Virus record (IMG/VR): IMGVR_UViG_3300037156_000013
Coordinates: 1 to 36,418 of that record
From: a virus
Strand: one strand, 5' to 3'
DNA: 36,418 nucleotides
The notes below the pieces were generated by a model. The model did no database searches. It was not told the DNA's origin and saw only the letters and a program-made list of their open reading frames with translations. Every line of letters begins with the position of its first letter. The stretch's first letter is position 1. Shown here in pieces: positions 36,216 to 36,418 of the stretch. The position numbers and the translations under genes were made by a program.

Positions 36216-36418
36216 TGACTACGTTTAAACCTATAGGCTACGGCTGCGGCGACGGCTACGGCAACGGCTACGGCGACGGCTACGGCAACGGCTACGGCAA
36301 CAGCTACGGCAACAGCTACGGCAACGGCTACGGCTACGGCTACGGCAACGGCTACGGCAACGGCAACGGCTACGGCGACGGCGACGGCGATGGCTACGGC
36401 GACGGCGACGGCGACGGC
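36215..36418 (+). CDS. (Gly-X)n low-complexity protein, N-terminal part
   Basis: A GTG start at 36215 shares its first base with the previous TAG, with GGGGG about six bases upstream. It opens TTFKPIGYGCGDGYGNGYGD and continues as Gly alternating with Tyr, Asn and Asp to the contig end, then on from position 2 of the window to the stop at 187. Total 87 aa. Codons are almost entirely GGC, TAC, AAC and GAC, unlike the AT-ending codons of neighbours. This is a partial entry because the contig was cut inside it. Confidence 0.6.
   Translation, partial: MTTFKPIGYGCGDGYGNGYGDGYGNGYGNSYGNSYGNGYGYGYGNGYGNGNGYGDGDGDGYGDGDGDG
36236..36418 (+). repeat. GGCNAC hexanucleotide array, junction-proximal part
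   Basis: Start of the hexamer array, opening with GGCTAC GGCTGC GGCGAC and continuing to the contig end, where the last 127 bases duplicate the window start. Every glycine codon is GGC or, twice, replaced by AGC serine. The partner codons are almost all C-ending. Confidence 0.95.
36292..36418. repeat. Terminal direct repeat, right copy
   Basis: Right copy of the 127-base identity with positions 1-127. Removing one copy gives a circle of 36,291 bp in which the gene beginning at 36215 continues in frame to a stop at 187. Confidence 0.85.

Overview
The window is one complete double-stranded DNA tail phage genome of the P22-like podovirus type, written as a linear contig. The first 127 bases recur identically as the last 127, so the molecule closes to a circle of about 36,291 bp (a permuted or assembled circular genome). 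Evidence for the phage type is a P22-size portal (727 aa), a P22-like coat protein, gp4- and gp10-like head-completion proteins, three successive ejection-type proteins, a beta-helix tailspike, and no tape measure, tail tube or sheath gene. The DNA is AT-rich, and the gene content (NinB, NinG, Rz/Rz1, GlcNAc-cleaving endolysin, FlgJ type) points to a Gram-negative, proteobacterial host. I cannot name the host.

Layout. A divergent control region lies at about 32.59-32.75 kb. Leftward (minus strand) from it run a Cro/YdaS-like regulator, two micro-genes, a DUF1376-type replication initiator, DnaB helicase, an HTH protein, an SNF2-type helicase next to a beta-class DNA methyltransferase, NinB, small zinc and membrane proteins, a winged-helix protein, NinG, and a candidate late regulator (Q/RinA-like position) at 24.5-24.8 kb. 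Directly after that gene comes a good sigma-70 promoter (TTGACA-17-TAACAT) followed about 35 nt later by a terminator hairpin, a layout like lambda PR'-tR'. The late operon then runs leftward: acetyltransferase, small proteins, terminase small and large subunits, portal, a putative virion protein, a cluster of hairpins, scaffold, coat, a putative decoration protein, tailspike, gp4-like, gp10-like, a small fibre-tip-like protein, a cupin, three ejection proteins, a glycine-rich tail fibre, and a lysis cassette (two small membrane proteins, endolysin, secreted HNH-type nuclease, another membrane protein, Rz with nested Rz1).

Rightward (plus strand) from the control region: a zinc-finger micro-protein, a pentapeptide-repeat protein, small unknowns, an AlpA-like regulator, a membrane micro-protein, a strong promoter driving a compact terminated RNA, then an unknown recombination-associated protein and a YqaJ/RecB-like exonuclease, a DUF6948-like protein, a (Gly-X)n protein encoded by a hexanucleotide array across the contig junction, and a chain of start/stop-overlapping small accessory genes that meets the late operon tail-to-tail at 2343-2346. 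Two plus-strand genes sit inside the leftward late operon: an HNH homing endonuclease between coat and scaffold, and a 42-aa membrane peptide.

Most interesting points: a structured ~108-nt RNA with an upstream complementary seven-mer, reminiscent of C4/P4 immunity RNAs, in a genome with no recognisable CI repressor or integrase; the (Gly-X)34 hexamer array at the junction; an in-frame 39-codon open stretch after the portal amber codon; a secreted nuclease inside the lysis cassette; the methyltransferase/helicase pair; and the Q / PR' / tR' style late switch.
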